Notes: generated by a model not told the origin, from the letters alone. DNA of 64,000 nt from Hoeflea_A sp965204935 (GCF_965204935.1 NZ_CBDBFO010000002.1), one strand, 5' to 3'. Counted from the stretch's first letter, positions 25,263-34,283 are shown. Numbers and translations are program-made.

Positions 25263-27923
25263 TCAGCCGGCGACCGCTTCGGCGACCGCCTCGACGGCGG
25301 CGTCGGCTCTGCCGGCATCGGGCCCGCCGGCCTGCGCCATATCGGGTCGGCCGCCGCCGCCCTTGCCGCCAAGCGCGGCTGAGGCCACGCGCACCAGATC
25401 GACAGCGCTGTAGCGTTCGGTCAAATCGTTGGTCACGCCGACAACGGCGCTCGCCTTGCCGTCCTCGGAAACGCCGATGAGCGCCACGACACCGGAACCG
25501 ATGCTGTTCTTGGCTTCATCAACGAGGCCCTTGAGGTCACGCGGCGCGACACCCGTGACGGTTTTGCCGAGAAACTTGATGCCTGCAATTTCGCGCGTCT
25601 CATCAGCCTCCTTGGCGCCGCCACCGCCAAGCGCCAGCTGTTTCTTGAGGTCCGCGATCTCGCGTTCGAGCTTGCGGCGTTCGTCCATCAGGGATTCGAC
25701 CCGCGAGACCACCTCGTTGGGTTGCACACGCAGTGAAGACGCCAGCGTGCGGACCCGGCCGTCCTGTTCTGTCAGGAATTTGCGGGCCGCATCACCGGTC
25801 AGCGCCTCCAGGCGTCGGACGCCGGCCGCGACGGCGCTCTCGCCAACTACGCGAACGAGGCCGATATCGCCGGTGGCGCCGACATGCGTGCCGCCGCAAA
25901 GTTCGACCGAATAGGTTTTGTCCGTCTTGTCGCCATGCAGGCCGGTCCCCATCGAGACAACCCGCACCTCGTCGCCATATTTCTCGCCGAACAGCGCCAT
26001 GGCGCCCTCGGCAATGGCATCGTCCACGGCCATCAGCCGTGTCGTTACCGGGCTGTTCTGCAGGATGATCTCGTTGGCCATATCTTCGACCTGCGTGATC
26101 TCCTCATCGCTCATCGGCTTCGGGTGCGAGATGTCGAAACGCAGCCGGTCCGGCGCGACAAGCGAACCTTTCTGCGTAACATGCGTGCCGAGAACCTCGC
26201 GCAGCGCCTCGTGCAGCAGATGGGTCGCCGAGTGGTTGGCCCGCAAATGGCTGCGCCGCTCGTGATCGACACTCAGAACCACTTCGACACCTTTCTTGAC
26301 CGTGCCGTCCTCGACAACGGCCTGATGCACGAAGAGGCCGTCCGCCTTTTTCTGCGTATCGGTCACGCGCAGCAAAAGACCGTCGGCGGAGATCGTTCCG
26401 GTATCGCCGACCTGACCGCCGGATTCGCCGTAAAAGGGCGTCTGGTTGACGATAAGCTGTATCGTGTCGCCCTGGCCCGCTTCGTCCACTTCGGCACCGT
26501 CGCGCACAACGGCCTCGACAACGCCTTCGGCCTGCTCGGTGTCATAGCCGAGGAAGTCTGTCGCGCCGAGCCGGTCACGCAGTTCCAGCCAGATCGTTTC
26601 CGTTGCCGCCTCGCCGGAACCGGCCCAATTGGCGCGCGCCTCGGCCTTCTGGCGCTCCATGGCGGCGTTGAATCCGGCATCGTCGACGGTAATGCCGCGC
26701 TGACGCAGCGCATCCTGTGTGAGGTCCAGAGGAAACCCGTAGGTGTCATAGAGCTTGAACGCCGTCTCGCCGCTCAGCTCGTCGCCCGCGCCGAGATCGG
26801 CGCTCGCCTCGGCGAGCAGGTTGAGGCCGCGCTCCAGCGTCTTGCGGAAACGCGTTTCTTCCAGTTTCAGCGTCTCCGAGATCAGCGCCTCGGCCCGAAC
26901 CAGTTCCGGGTAGGCATGGCCCATCTGGCCGACCAGCGCCGGAAGCAGTTTCCACATCAGCGGTTCGTGCGCGCCCAGCAACTCGGCATGGCGCATCGCG
27001 CGGCGCATGATCCGGCGCAGCACATAGCCCCTGCCCTCATTCGACGGCAACACACCGTCGGCAATCAGGAAGGCCGACGAGCGCAGATGGTCGGCAATCA
27101 CCCGGTGGCTCGCCTGCGCTTTGCCTTCGGCGGCAACGCCCGTGAGTTCGACCGACGCGCCGATCAGCGCCTGGAAGAGATCGATATCGTAGTTGTCGTG
27201 TTTTCCCTGCAAAACGGCTGCAATCCGTTCCAGGCCCATCCCCGTATCGATAGACGGGCGCGGCAGGTCGATGCGCTCTTCCCTGGTCAGCTGTTCGTAC
27301 TGCATGAAGACGAGATTCCAGATCTCGATGAACCGGTCGCCGTCTTCATCAGGAGATCCAGGCGGACCACCTGGAATATGCTCACCATGATCATAGAAGA
27401 TCTCCGAGCACGGACCGCAAGGACCCGTATCGCCCATTGCCCAGAAGTTGTCATGGGTGGGGATGCGGATGATGCGGTCCTCGGGCAGCCCGGCGATCTT
27501 CTTCCACAGATCAAAGGCCTCATCGTCGGTATGATAGACCGTCACAAGCAAGCGTTGGGCATCGAGGCTGAACTCGTCGGTGATCAGCTTCCAGGCAAGC
27601 TCGATGGCGTGATCCTTGAAGTAATCGCCGAAGGAGAAGTTCCCCAGCATTTCGAAGAATGTGTGGTGGCGCGCGGTATAGCCGACATTGTCGAGGTCGT
27701 TGTGTTTGCCGCCGGCGCGCACGCATTTCTGCGCGGTTACGGCACGCGTATAGGGCCGGTGCTCCAACCCGGTAAAGACGTTCTTGAACTGCACCATGCC
27801 GGCATTGACGAACATCAGCGTCGGATCGTTGCGCGGGACCAGCGGGCTGGAGGGAACAATCTCGTGCCTGTTCGCGCCGAAATAGTCGAGAAATGCCGTA
27901 CGGATCTCGTTTACGCCATTCAT
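25263..27923 (-). CDS. alaS: alanine--tRNA ligase
   Basis: The 886-residue protein is a complete AlaRS: catalytic domain (NEIRTAFLDYFGANRHEIVP, GKHNDLDNVGYTARHHTFFE), tRNA-recognition middle, editing domain with HSATHLLHEAL and CGGTHV metal ligands, and a C-terminal DHHA1/C-Ala domain with an unusual Gly/Ala-rich tail. It charges tRNA-Ala and clears mischarged Ser/Gly. ATG at 27923 has AGGG six bases upstream and gives the standard N-terminus; the frame extends a further 44 codons. It follows recA on the same strand, an arrangement common in this order. Confidence 0.97.
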   Translation of the reverse strand: MNGVNEIRTAFLDYFGANRHEIVPSSPLVPRNDPTLMFVNAGMVQFKNVFTGLEHRPYTRAVTAQKCVRAGGKHNDLDNVGYTARHHTFFEMLGNFSFGDYFKDHAIELAWKLITDEFSLDAQRLLVTVYHTDDEAFDLWKKIAGLPEDRIIRIPTHDNFWAMGDTGPCGPCSEIFYDHGEHIPGGPPGSPDEDGDRFIEIWNLVFMQYEQLTREERIDLPRPSIDTGMGLERIAAVLQGKHDNYDIDLFQALIGASVELTGVAAEGKAQASHRVIADHLRSSAFLIADGVLPSNEGRGYVLRRIMRRAMRHAELLGAHEPLMWKLLPALVGQMGHAYPELVRAEALISETLKLEETRFRKTLERGLNLLAEASADLGAGDELSGETAFKLYDTYGFPLDLTQDALRQRGITVDDAGFNAAMERQKAEARANWAGSGEAATETIWLELRDRLGATDFLGYDTEQAEGVVEAVVRDGAEVDEAGQGDTIQLIVNQTPFYGESGGQVGDTGTISADGLLLRVTDTQKKADGLFVHQAVVEDGTVKKGVEVVLSVDHERRSHLRANHSATHLLHEALREVLGTHVTQKGSLVAPDRLRFDISHPKPMSDEEITQVEDMANEIILQNSPVTTRLMAVDDAIAEGAMALFGEKYGDEVRVVSMGTGLHGDKTDKTYSVELCGGTHVGATGDIGLVRVVGESAVAAGVRRLEALTGDAARKFLTEQDGRVRTLASSLRVQPNEVVSRVESLMDERRKLEREIADLKKQLALGGGGAKEADETREIAGIKFLGKTVTGVAPRDLKGLVDEAKNSIGSGVVALIGVSEDGKASAVVGVTNDLTERYSAVDLVRVASAALGGKGGGGRPDMAQAGGPDAGRADAAVEAVAEAVAG

Positions 27924-28058
27924 GGAACGCCCTTTGATATCAAATTCATGCAGTGTCCGCCGGGGCGGTGGACAGTCTGTTCGGCTTTTATCCGCCCGGC
28001 CAGGCACTGTCCAGCCGAACCGGACGGAAGCGTCCGAATTCAACCATGCAAACAATTC

Positions 28059-28087
28059 GGCCGGCGGTCTCGTTGAAACCGCCGGCC
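28059..28087 (-). terminator. hairpin after recA
   Basis: GGCCGGCGGT and ACCGCCGGCC (28059-28068, 28078-28087) pair around a nine-base loop, 26 bases past the recA stop on the minus strand. The following T content is weak (GAATTGTTTG), so termination efficiency is uncertain; it separates recA from alaS. Confidence 0.65.
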
Positions 28088-28113
28088 GTCAAAAACAGCA
28101 TCAACTGGAGTTT

Positions 28114-29208
28114 CTAGCCTTCGGCGGCATCCGGTTCACCGTCATCCTCGGCCTCGGGATGGCCTTCTTCCAGAAGCTGCTCGGCGATCAGGCCGGCATT
28201 CTGGCGCAGTGCCAGTTCGATCTCATCAGCAAATTGCGGATTTTCCTTTAGGAAAAGCTTGGCGTTCTCACGGCCCTGGCCGAGGCGCTGGCTGTTATAG
28301 GAGAACCAGGCACCCGATTTTTCGACGATGCCCGCCTTGACGCCGAGATCGATCAACTCTCCGGTCTTCGATACGCCCTCGCCATACATGATGTCGAACT
28401 CCACCTGCTTGAAGGGCGGCGCCATCTTGTTCTTGACCACCTTCACGCGGGTCTGGTTGCCGACCACCTCGTCGCGGTCCTTGACCGAACCTATGCGGCG
28501 GATGTCAAGGCGAACCGAGGCGTAGAACTTAAGCGCGTTGCCGCCGGTGGTGGTTTCGGGCGAGCCGAACATGACACCGATCTTCATGCGGATCTGGTTG
28601 ATGAAGATGACCATGCAGTTGGAGCGCGAGATCGATGCCGTCAGCTTGCGCAGGGCCTGGCTCATCAGCCGGGCCTGCATGCCGGGCAGCGAGTCGCCCA
28701 TTTCGCCCTCGATCTCGGCGCGCGGTGTCAGTGCCGCGACCGAGTCGATCACCAGGACATCGATCGCCCCGGAGCGCACCAGCGTATCGGTGATCTCCAG
28801 CGCCTGTTCGCCGGTGTCGGGCTGCGAAATCAGCAGGTTCTCAAGGTCAACGCCCAGCTTGCGGGCATAGACGGGATCGAGCGCATGCTCGGCATCGATG
28901 AAGCCGCAGATGCCGCCCTTCTTCTGCGCCTCGGCAACCGTGTGCAGCGCCATGGTCGTCTTGCCCGAGCTTTCCGGGCCGTAAATCTCGATGATGCGCC
29001 CCTTCGGCAGGCCGCCGACGCCAAGAGCGATATCCAGCCCCAGCGATCCGGTCGGAACGGTCTCGATCTCGACGAACTGGTCCTGGGAGCCGAGCTTCAT
29101 GATCGAACCCTTGCCGAAGGCCCTTTCAATCTGTGAGAGCGCCGCGTCGAGTGCCTTGCTTTTGTCCACCGAATTTTCCTCTACAAGCCGCAAAGAGTTC
29201 TGAGCCAT
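28114..29208 (-). CDS. recA: recombinase RecA
   Basis: The 364-residue protein is RecA: GSIMKLG, Walker A GPESSGKTT, the VIDSVAALTPRAEIEGEMGD segment with loop L1, the L2 region FGSPETTTGGNALKFYAS, and an acidic C-terminal tail (PEAEDDGEPDAAEG). It forms the ATP-dependent filament for homologous recombination and triggers LexA self-cleavage. ATG at 29208 has AAGGTGG upstream; a GTG three codons earlier is less likely. Two LexA-type operator sequences lie 68-142 bases upstream, so it is under SOS control. Confidence 0.98.
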   Translation of the reverse strand: MAQNSLRLVEENSVDKSKALDAALSQIERAFGKGSIMKLGSQDQFVEIETVPTGSLGLDIALGVGGLPKGRIIEIYGPESSGKTTMALHTVAEAQKKGGICGFIDAEHALDPVYARKLGVDLENLLISQPDTGEQALEITDTLVRSGAIDVLVIDSVAALTPRAEIEGEMGDSLPGMQARLMSQALRKLTASISRSNCMVIFINQIRMKIGVMFGSPETTTGGNALKFYASVRLDIRRIGSVKDRDEVVGNQTRVKVVKNKMAPPFKQVEFDIMYGEGVSKTGELIDLGVKAGIVEKSGAWFSYNSQRLGQGRENAKLFLKENPQFADEIELALRQNAGLIAEQLLEEGHPEAEDDGEPDAAEG

Positions 29209-29275
29209 TCCGTCCACCTTTAGGTTATATACGCATCACTGGCAATGAATGCCGCACGGAAAAAATGTACTGCAT

Positions 29276-29292
29276 TTGTTCTCATTTTGCAA
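29276..29292 (-). promoter_or_regulatory. SOS box (LexA operator) of recA
   Basis: TTGTTCTCATTTTGCAA reads TTG-N11-CAA exactly, the palindromic recA operator described for Rhizobium, and also contains GTTC-N7-GCAA, close to the alphaproteobacterial GTTC-N7-GTTC LexA site. It lies 68 bases upstream of the recA ATG, a normal operator position. Confidence 0.85.
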
Positions 29293-29332
29293 CATACATT
29301 TAAATAACTGTAATTATGGAATAAAATGTTGT

Positions 29333-29349
29333 TTGTTCTTATTTTGTCT
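29333..29349 (-). promoter_or_regulatory. degenerate second LexA-type site
   Basis: TTGTTCTTATTTTGTCT repeats the first 14 bases of the recA SOS box with one change and loses the CAA half. It lies 57 bases further from recA, in direct orientation. It could be an auxiliary LexA site or a decayed duplicate, and may also influence the divergent gene at 29537. Confidence 0.45.
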
Positions 29350-29536
29350 GCAGCTTGGCGTTGAATAGTCCGTACATGGCGCACGGTTCAATACAGGGAA
29401 TGTGCACGCAGCCGGATTTGATTCGCCTCCGGACACGCCACAGGCCCCAAACAGCCGTAAACAGTGGAAATGATCAACGCGATTTGCCAGACTGGGCCAG
29501 GACTATTCATTCCTTGAACTGAGGGGGTTTGCGCTG

Positions 29537-30001
29537 ATGCGCTCGCATGTGCAGGTATTGTTTGCAGCTTGCCTGATCTTGGTATCCGGAAATGCGCCTT
29601 CATGGGCACAGCAAGCGTCCAGGGATCTGATTGACGAACTTCAGGTCATGTCACTGCAGATGCAGGATGTCGGAGCGCGCTACGACCGGAAGCTTGAGCA
29701 GCTTGGCGGTGCATCCGGAACGGTCAATGCAGGCCGCGCAGGGAGCCTTAATCTCGGCGAACTGGAGCCCGGCGACTATCAGTTGGCGGTTGCCTGCGCC
29801 AATTGCGGCGGCCTGTCGGCCGAACTCGTCGACGCGAACGGCACGGTCATCGAGGCCAAGCCCGATGACTTTTCGGCGACCTTTTTCATCTTCGACGTAG
29901 AGGAAAAAGGCCGGCGCATCGTGCGGATAACCCCCAGGGACTGTGCGGCCCTGTCGTGTGAATATGGTGCTGTACTCTTCCGCGACACACCGGCGAACTA
30001 G
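29537..30001 (+). CDS. exported protein, unknown function
   Basis: The 154-residue protein has a signal peptide (SHVQVLFAACLILVSGNAPS, cleavage near SWAQQ), a short helical part (ELQVMSLQMQDVGARYDRKL) and then a beta-rich domain (GSLNLGELEPGDYQLAVACA, CGGLSAELVDANGTVIEA) with four Cys (in ACANCGG, RDCAALSCE) that may form disulfides. The pattern recalls small periplasmic beta-sandwich proteins, but I do not recognise the family. It is divergent from recA with a degenerate LexA-type site in the shared region. Confidence 0.65.
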   Translation: MRSHVQVLFAACLILVSGNAPSWAQQASRDLIDELQVMSLQMQDVGARYDRKLEQLGGASGTVNAGRAGSLNLGELEPGDYQLAVACANCGGLSAELVDANGTVIEAKPDDFSATFFIFDVEEKGRRIVRITPRDCAALSCEYGAVLFRDTPAN

Positions 30002-30096
30002 GCTATAATTTTGGAAATTGAATTGCCCAGCGCCATGCGCTAAGCCAGCGGCGTGAAAGCGCGGTCGCGGCCGTGCAGTATTGAAGGTTCTTTGGC

Positions 30097-31035
30097 ATGG
30101 CACGGGTTGTTGTATTGGGCGGGGCGCATATCGACCGGCGCGCGACGATCAGCGGCGCCACGGTGCATGGCGCCAGCAACCCGGGAAGCTGGCGCGAAGA
30201 GGCCGGCGGTGGCGGTTTCAATGCCGCGCGCGGACTGGCCCATCTCGGCCACAATGTCGCAATGGTGTCCGTGCGCGGGGGCGACCATGCGGGCGAAACG
30301 GTCAGCTTGGCGATGGAGGCGGCGGGCATCGATGATATGGCGCAGGTCTTTCTCGACCGTGCGACCCCAAGCTACACGGCGGTCCTTGAAAGGGACGGCA
30401 ATCTGACGATCGCCGTTGCGGACATGGATCTCTACGATCACTTCGTCTACCGGCAACTGTCGCGAAAATCGATCCGCAAGGCGATCGCCGGGTCGGATCT
30501 GATCCTTTGCGATGCCAATCTGCCCGCCGATACGCTTCGCGCGCTGGCAGGGTTGGCGGATGCGAACGGCAAGCCGCTGGCTGCCATTGCCATTTCGCCG
30601 CCGAAGGTCGAACGCCTTTCGCAGGCATTCGCCAGTCTTTCGACACTTTTTTTGAATGCAGCAGAAGCCACGGTTCTTTGCGGAAAGACCACATCGGCGG
30701 ATCAGTGGCCGCAACAGCTGCGGGCGCTCGGGATATCGCGCGCTGCGATCTCTCGCGGAAAGGATCCGGTGATCGGCTTTGACGAAACCGGCGCCTTCCG
30801 GATCGCAACGCCCCTGATCGAGGCCGTGGTGGATGTCACCGGCGCCGGCGATACCCTGGCCGCCGGCACGCTGCACGCCATGATGAACGGTGAAGATTTT
30901 CGGTCCGCCCTTCGCTACGGGATCGCCTCGGCGGGGCTGGCTGTGCAGGCAGCGGAAGCCGCCCCGAGCGAATTGAGCGCCGAAAAGATCGTTGCAGCGC
31001 TGAAGAGCGTGCCGCAGCCCGAACCCTTCTCGTGA
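30097..31035 (+). CDS. psuK: PfkB-family kinase, probable pseudouridine kinase
   Basis: The 312-residue protein is a PfkB/ribokinase: N-terminal GGAHIDRRATISG, the substrate loop EEAGGGGFNAARGLAHLGHN, and the C-terminal anion hole VVDVTGAGDTLAAG with the catalytic Asp. The call as pseudouridine kinase rests on the directly downstream psuG gene; the two steps (phosphorylation, then glycosidic cleavage) give uracil and ribose 5-phosphate. AAGG precedes the ATG by nine bases. The start 'MARVVVLGGAHID' matches PsuK-like proteins. Confidence 0.85.
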   Translation: MARVVVLGGAHIDRRATISGATVHGASNPGSWREEAGGGGFNAARGLAHLGHNVAMVSVRGGDHAGETVSLAMEAAGIDDMAQVFLDRATPSYTAVLERDGNLTIAVADMDLYDHFVYRQLSRKSIRKAIAGSDLILCDANLPADTLRALAGLADANGKPLAAIAISPPKVERLSQAFASLSTLFLNAAEATVLCGKTTSADQWPQQLRALGISRAAISRGKDPVIGFDETGAFRIATPLIEAVVDVTGAGDTLAAGTLHAMMNGEDFRSALRYGIASAGLAVQAAEAAPSELSAEKIVAALKSVPQPEPFS

Positions 31036-31046
31036 CTGGACAAAAA

Positions 31047-31964
31047 ATGAACAAGCCCCCCTTCCCGCTGGAGTATTCGTCCGAGGTTCGCGCAGCGCTC
31101 GACAGCGGCAAACCCGTCGTCGCCCTCGAATCGACCATCATAACGCACGGCATGCCCTGGCCCGGCAATCTCGAAATGGCACGGGGCGTTGAAGACGTGA
31201 TCCGCTCGGGTGGCGCCGTTCCGGCGACAATTGCCGTGATCGACGGTTGCCTCAATATCGGCCTCGATGATGCGGCTCTTGAGGAACTCGCCAAGACCGG
31301 GGATGCCCTCAAGGTGTCGCGCGCCGACATCGCCTATGCGGTTTCCATGGGTAAAACAGGCGCTACGACCGTTGCCGCCACGATGATCGCCGCTTCCATT
31401 GCTGGCATCAGGGTCTTTGCGACCGGCGGCATCGGCGGCGTCCATCACGGTGCGGAATCAGATTTCGACATCTCCGCCGATCTTGACGAACTCGCCAAGA
31501 CGCCGGTCATTGTGGTCTGCGCCGGTGCCAAGGCAATCCTTGACATTCCAAAGACCCTGGAAGTGCTCGAAACAAGGGGCGTTCCGGTCGTTACATTCGG
31601 CGCTGATGAACTGCCGGCATTCTGGTCGCGCCGGTCCGGTCTGCAAAGTCCGCTGCGTATCGACGATCCGCATGCCATTGCCCGCTTTCACACGACACGC
31701 GCCTCGATGGGCATAGAAGGTGGCGTGCTGGTGGCCAATCCCGTGCCGGAGGCGGACGAGATCCCGCGCGCAGAGATGGATATTCACATCCGCCGCGCCC
31801 TGGACAAGGCGAGACAAGAAGGCATTGCCGGCAAGGCCGTCACACCTTTCCTGCTATCCGAGATCCTGGCCATGACCGGGGGCCGCAGCCTTGAAACCAA
31901 TATCGCGCTGGTGCGCAACAATGCCCGTCTCGCTGCCCGCATCGCGGGTGCGCTGAACGAATAG
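31047..31964 (+). CDS. psuG: pseudouridine-5'-phosphate glycosidase
   Basis: The protein has about 305 residues with the PsuG motifs PVVALESTIITHGMPWPGNL (catalytic Glu region), GGAVPATIAVIDGCLNIG, GKTGATTVAATMIAA (Lys for the ring-opened intermediate), FATGGIGGVHHGAE and VGTPV-type segment GVPVVTFGADELPAFW. It cleaves the C-C glycosidic bond of pseudouridine 5'-phosphate. I chose ATG at 31047, with GGA upstream; a GTG at 31032 overlapping the psuK stop is possible. A hairpin follows and then an IS1380 element. Confidence 0.94.
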   Translation: MNKPPFPLEYSSEVRAALDSGKPVVALESTIITHGMPWPGNLEMARGVEDVIRSGGAVPATIAVIDGCLNIGLDDAALEELAKTGDALKVSRADIAYAVSMGKTGATTVAATMIAASIAGIRVFATGGIGGVHHGAESDFDISADLDELAKTPVIVVCAGAKAILDIPKTLEVLETRGVPVVTFGADELPAFWSRRSGLQSPLRIDDPHAIARFHTTRASMGIEGGVLVANPVPEADEIPRAEMDIHIRRALDKARQEGIAGKAVTPFLLSEILAMTGGRSLETNIALVRNNARLAARIAGALNE

Positions 31965-31965
31965 A

Positions 31966-31997
31966 GCGCCGGACATTCCGGCGCCCCGTCGGTTTTT
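31966..31997 (+). terminator. terminator after psuG
   Basis: GCGCCGGA and TCCGGCGC (31966-31973, 31977-31984) pair around CAT immediately after the psuG stop. TTTTT follows eight bases beyond the stem, so the spacing is longer than ideal. Confidence 0.6.
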
Positions 31998-32012
31998 CAA
32001 CGAAATGCGCTG

Positions 32013-32016
32013 CTAG
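32013..32016. repeat. CTAG target-site duplication (left)
   Basis: CTAG is present here and again at 33633-33636, immediately outside the two inverted ends of the IS. Four bases is the duplication size known for IS1380-family elements. The right copy contains the TAG stop codon (minus strand) of the OmpA-family gene. Confidence 0.85.
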
Positions 32017-33632
32017 CCCGAATAATTCATGGGTGTGTGGTAAGGGTGGCGCAAGCTTTTGAAAGCAGGTATTTTTCGGTTAACGACGCCGAAAGCTCCA
32101 GTTTCACAGACAGGCCCCCTTACCATGATGCAGTCTACTTTCACCTCGCCCGCTTTGTCACCCTTAAACGGCAAACCGATCCTTCTCAATTTTGATGGCG
32201 CGGAGATGAGTTCCAATGCCGGTCTGACGCTTTTGCGGGAGGTCGAACGTCGGCACGACCTGGCGGGCCTTGTCTCTTCGTGCCTCACCGATCCACGAGA
32301 ACCGGGCAAGGTGCGGCACAGCCTGCAAGACATCATCCGGTTCCGGATCATGATGATCGCAGCGGGATATGAGGATGGCAACGACGCGGATGATCTACGG
32401 ACTGAACCGGCGTTCAAACTCGCTCTCGAGCGCGATCCCGGGACCGGGGCGGCCCTGTGCTCGCAGCCCACGATCTCGCGCATGGAAAACCTGGCCAACA
32501 CACGGGCGCTGATCCGGATGGGGCGTGAGATGGTACGGTTTTATTGCACGTCTTTTGCCCGTGCGCCCCGCCACATCGTACTCGACATCGACGACACTTT
32601 CGATGCTGTCCATGGCCACCAGCAGCTACGCCTGTTCAACAGCTACTACGATGAATATGGTTTCCAGCCGATTGTGGTCTTCGACGGCGAGGGACGTCTT
32701 GTCGGGGCTGTGCTGCGCCCGGCCCGTCGGCCAACCGGCAAGGAGGCCGCTGCCCACATCCGGCGCCTGATCCGATCGATCCGACGCCATTGGCCTACGA
32801 CCGAGATCCTGCTGCGGGCCGATAGCCACTACGGCACTCCCGAGGTTCTGGACCTGTGTGACACTCTCGGGCTGCGCTACGTCTTCGGCCTGTCGGGTAA
32901 CCAACGGCTTCAGGCACAGGTGCAAACTCTGGAGGCATCCACGGCGGAACGCTACGCGCGAAAGGGCGAGAAACTGCGTCGGTTCAAGACATTCTCTTAT
33001 GCGGCCCGATCCTGGTCGAAAGAACAGCGCGTCATTGCCCGGGTCGAGGTCGGTCCCCTGGGGCGCGACACACGCTTCGTCGTGACCAATCTGACCGCCC
33101 CGCGCGGCAAGCACGTTTACGAGAAGATCTACTGCGCACGCGGACAGGCCGAGAACCACATCAAGGGCTGGAAGAGCCACCTCGCCTCGGATCGCACGTC
33201 TTGCTCAAGGGCCAGCGCCAATCAGATGCGGCTCATGCTGCACGGCTGTGCTTACTGGCTATGGTGGATGCTGCGGGCGACCTGTCCAAAACGCTCCCAG
33301 TGGCGACACGCCCAGTTTGATACGTTGCGGCTTCACCTCGTCAAACTGGCCGCGACCATCGTCGAGAAGAAAACAAGGGTCGTCATGACTTTGCCAGCTT
33401 CGTGCCCGTGCCAGAGCCTCATTCGGCTTATGTTCGACGCGCTGGCCCCGCCGCGCGTCGCCTGACGCTCATATCGCCCCGACCAACCTGAAACAGCAAC
33501 ACGCAAAACTCCAGATAACCCCGCCGCCCGCCGGAAAAACCCCGACGTGGCATTCGGGGTGCGTCCAGAATCAATAGGGCGAAGAAAACATGCTGCCAGG
33601 GCCGGCAACACAACCATCGTGAATTATTCGGG
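32017..33632 (+). mobile_element. IS1380-family insertion sequence, complete
   Basis: The element is 1,616 bp. Its ends are the perfect inverted repeats CCCGAATAATTCA (32017-32029) and its reverse complement (33620-33632), flanked by CTAG duplications at 32013-32016 and 33633-33636. It carries one intact transposase gene. Perfect ends, an exact duplication and an undamaged frame indicate a recent insertion. It landed at the 3' end of the OmpA-family lipoprotein gene without changing its protein. Confidence 0.93.
32125..33465 (+). CDS. IS1380-family transposase
   Basis: The 446-residue protein is a DDE transposase of the IS1380 type: GKPILLNFDGAEMSSNAGL at the N-terminus, catalytic Asp in HIVLDIDDTFD, second acidic site in LLRADSHYGTP, and the GQAENHIKGWK segment with the catalytic Glu, followed by NQMRLMLHGCAYWLWWMLR. 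It should cut and join the element ends. I chose ATG at 32125 (two ATGs in a row); the frame is open upstream to 32059. No frameshift or stop is seen. Confidence 0.93.
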   Translation: MMQSTFTSPALSPLNGKPILLNFDGAEMSSNAGLTLLREVERRHDLAGLVSSCLTDPREPGKVRHSLQDIIRFRIMMIAAGYEDGNDADDLRTEPAFKLALERDPGTGAALCSQPTISRMENLANTRALIRMGREMVRFYCTSFARAPRHIVLDIDDTFDAVHGHQQLRLFNSYYDEYGFQPIVVFDGEGRLVGAVLRPARRPTGKEAAAHIRRLIRSIRRHWPTTEILLRADSHYGTPEVLDLCDTLGLRYVFGLSGNQRLQAQVQTLEASTAERYARKGEKLRRFKTFSYAARSWSKEQRVIARVEVGPLGRDTRFVVTNLTAPRGKHVYEKIYCARGQAENHIKGWKSHLASDRTSCSRASANQMRLMLHGCAYWLWWMLRATCPKRSQWRHAQFDTLRLHLVKLAATIVEKKTRVVMTLPASCPCQSLIRLMFDALAPPRVA

Positions 33633-34283
33633 CTAGCTGAGCGGAACGATATGAAGTTCGACCCGCCGGTTTTGCGCACGCCCCTCTGCACTTGCGTTGG
33701 AGGCAATGGGCCGCTCCTGGCCGAAGCCGACGACATACATGCGGCGCCGGTCGATGCCCTGGGCAGCAAGATAGGACGACACCGACTGCGCGCGCCTCTG
33801 AGACAGGTCGAGATTGTAACTCGCAGTGCCAGTTGAATCGGTAAAGCCGTACACATCGATCAAGGACTGGTTGTACTTGTTCAGGATGATGGCGACGGAA
33901 TTGAGCGTTGCATAAAAGCTCGGGTCGATCTGTGCCTGGTCCACTGCAAAAGTGACATTGGAGGGCATGTTCAGGATCAGGTTGTTGCCGTTTCTGGTGA
34001 CGGAAACGCCGGTGCCCTGCAACTGTGCCCGCAGTTCGGCCTGCTGGCGATCCATGTAATTGCCGATGGCGCCGCCGGCCAGCGCACCGATACCGGCCCC
34101 GATCAGCGCATTGCGGCGATCATTGCCGCCAGCGAGCAGTCCAAGTCCGGCACCTGCAGCCGCGCCCAGCGCAGCGCCGCCCGCAGTCCTCGAAACCTGA
34201 GGATCGCCCGTATAGGGATCGGTGGTCACGCAGCCAGCGAGAAAAACGCTCGCCACCGCTGCAACTGCTATTTTCTTGTACAT
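33633..34283 (-). CDS. OmpA-family lipoprotein
   Basis: The 216-residue protein has a lipoprotein signal (MYKKIAVAAVASVFLAGC, lipobox LAGC), a glycine-zipper region (GGAALGAAAGAGLGLLAGG and ALIGAGIGALAGGAIGNYM) and a C-terminal OmpA peptidoglycan-binding domain (VYGFTDSTGTASYNLDLSQR, GFGQERPIASN, RVELHIVP). It should link the outer membrane to peptidoglycan. ATG at 34283 has GGGGGA before it; the longer frame to 34385 is not supported. Its TAG stop lies in the CTAG duplicated by the IS1380 element, so the coding sequence is intact while its native 3' region lies beyond 32013. Confidence 0.9.
   Translation of the reverse strand: MYKKIAVAAVASVFLAGCVTTDPYTGDPQVSRTAGGAALGAAAGAGLGLLAGGNDRRNALIGAGIGALAGGAIGNYMDRQQAELRAQLQGTGVSVTRNGNNLILNMPSNVTFAVDQAQIDPSFYATLNSVAIILNKYNQSLIDVYGFTDSTGTASYNLDLSQRRAQSVSSYLAAQGIDRRRMYVVGFGQERPIASNASAEGRAQNRRVELHIVPLS

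Larger units (their letters stand above)
29209..29536. other. recA / exported-protein intergenic region
   Basis: These 328 bases separate two divergent genes. The part next to recA is AT-rich and holds the two LexA-type sites; the part next to the rightward gene (29350-29536) has no recognisable element apart from a GAGGG ribosome site at the end. The short frames in it lack support as genes. Confidence 0.7.

Noticed and set aside
25884..28076. 730-codon open frame on the plus strand
   Set aside because: It lies fully antisense to alaS, whose motifs are complete. Long antisense frames are common in high-GC genes; the translation has no recognisable domain.
29388..29609. 73-codon minus-strand frame between recA and the exported protein
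   Set aside because: It overlaps the signal-peptide region of the exported-protein gene, has no ribosome site and no recognisable sequence.
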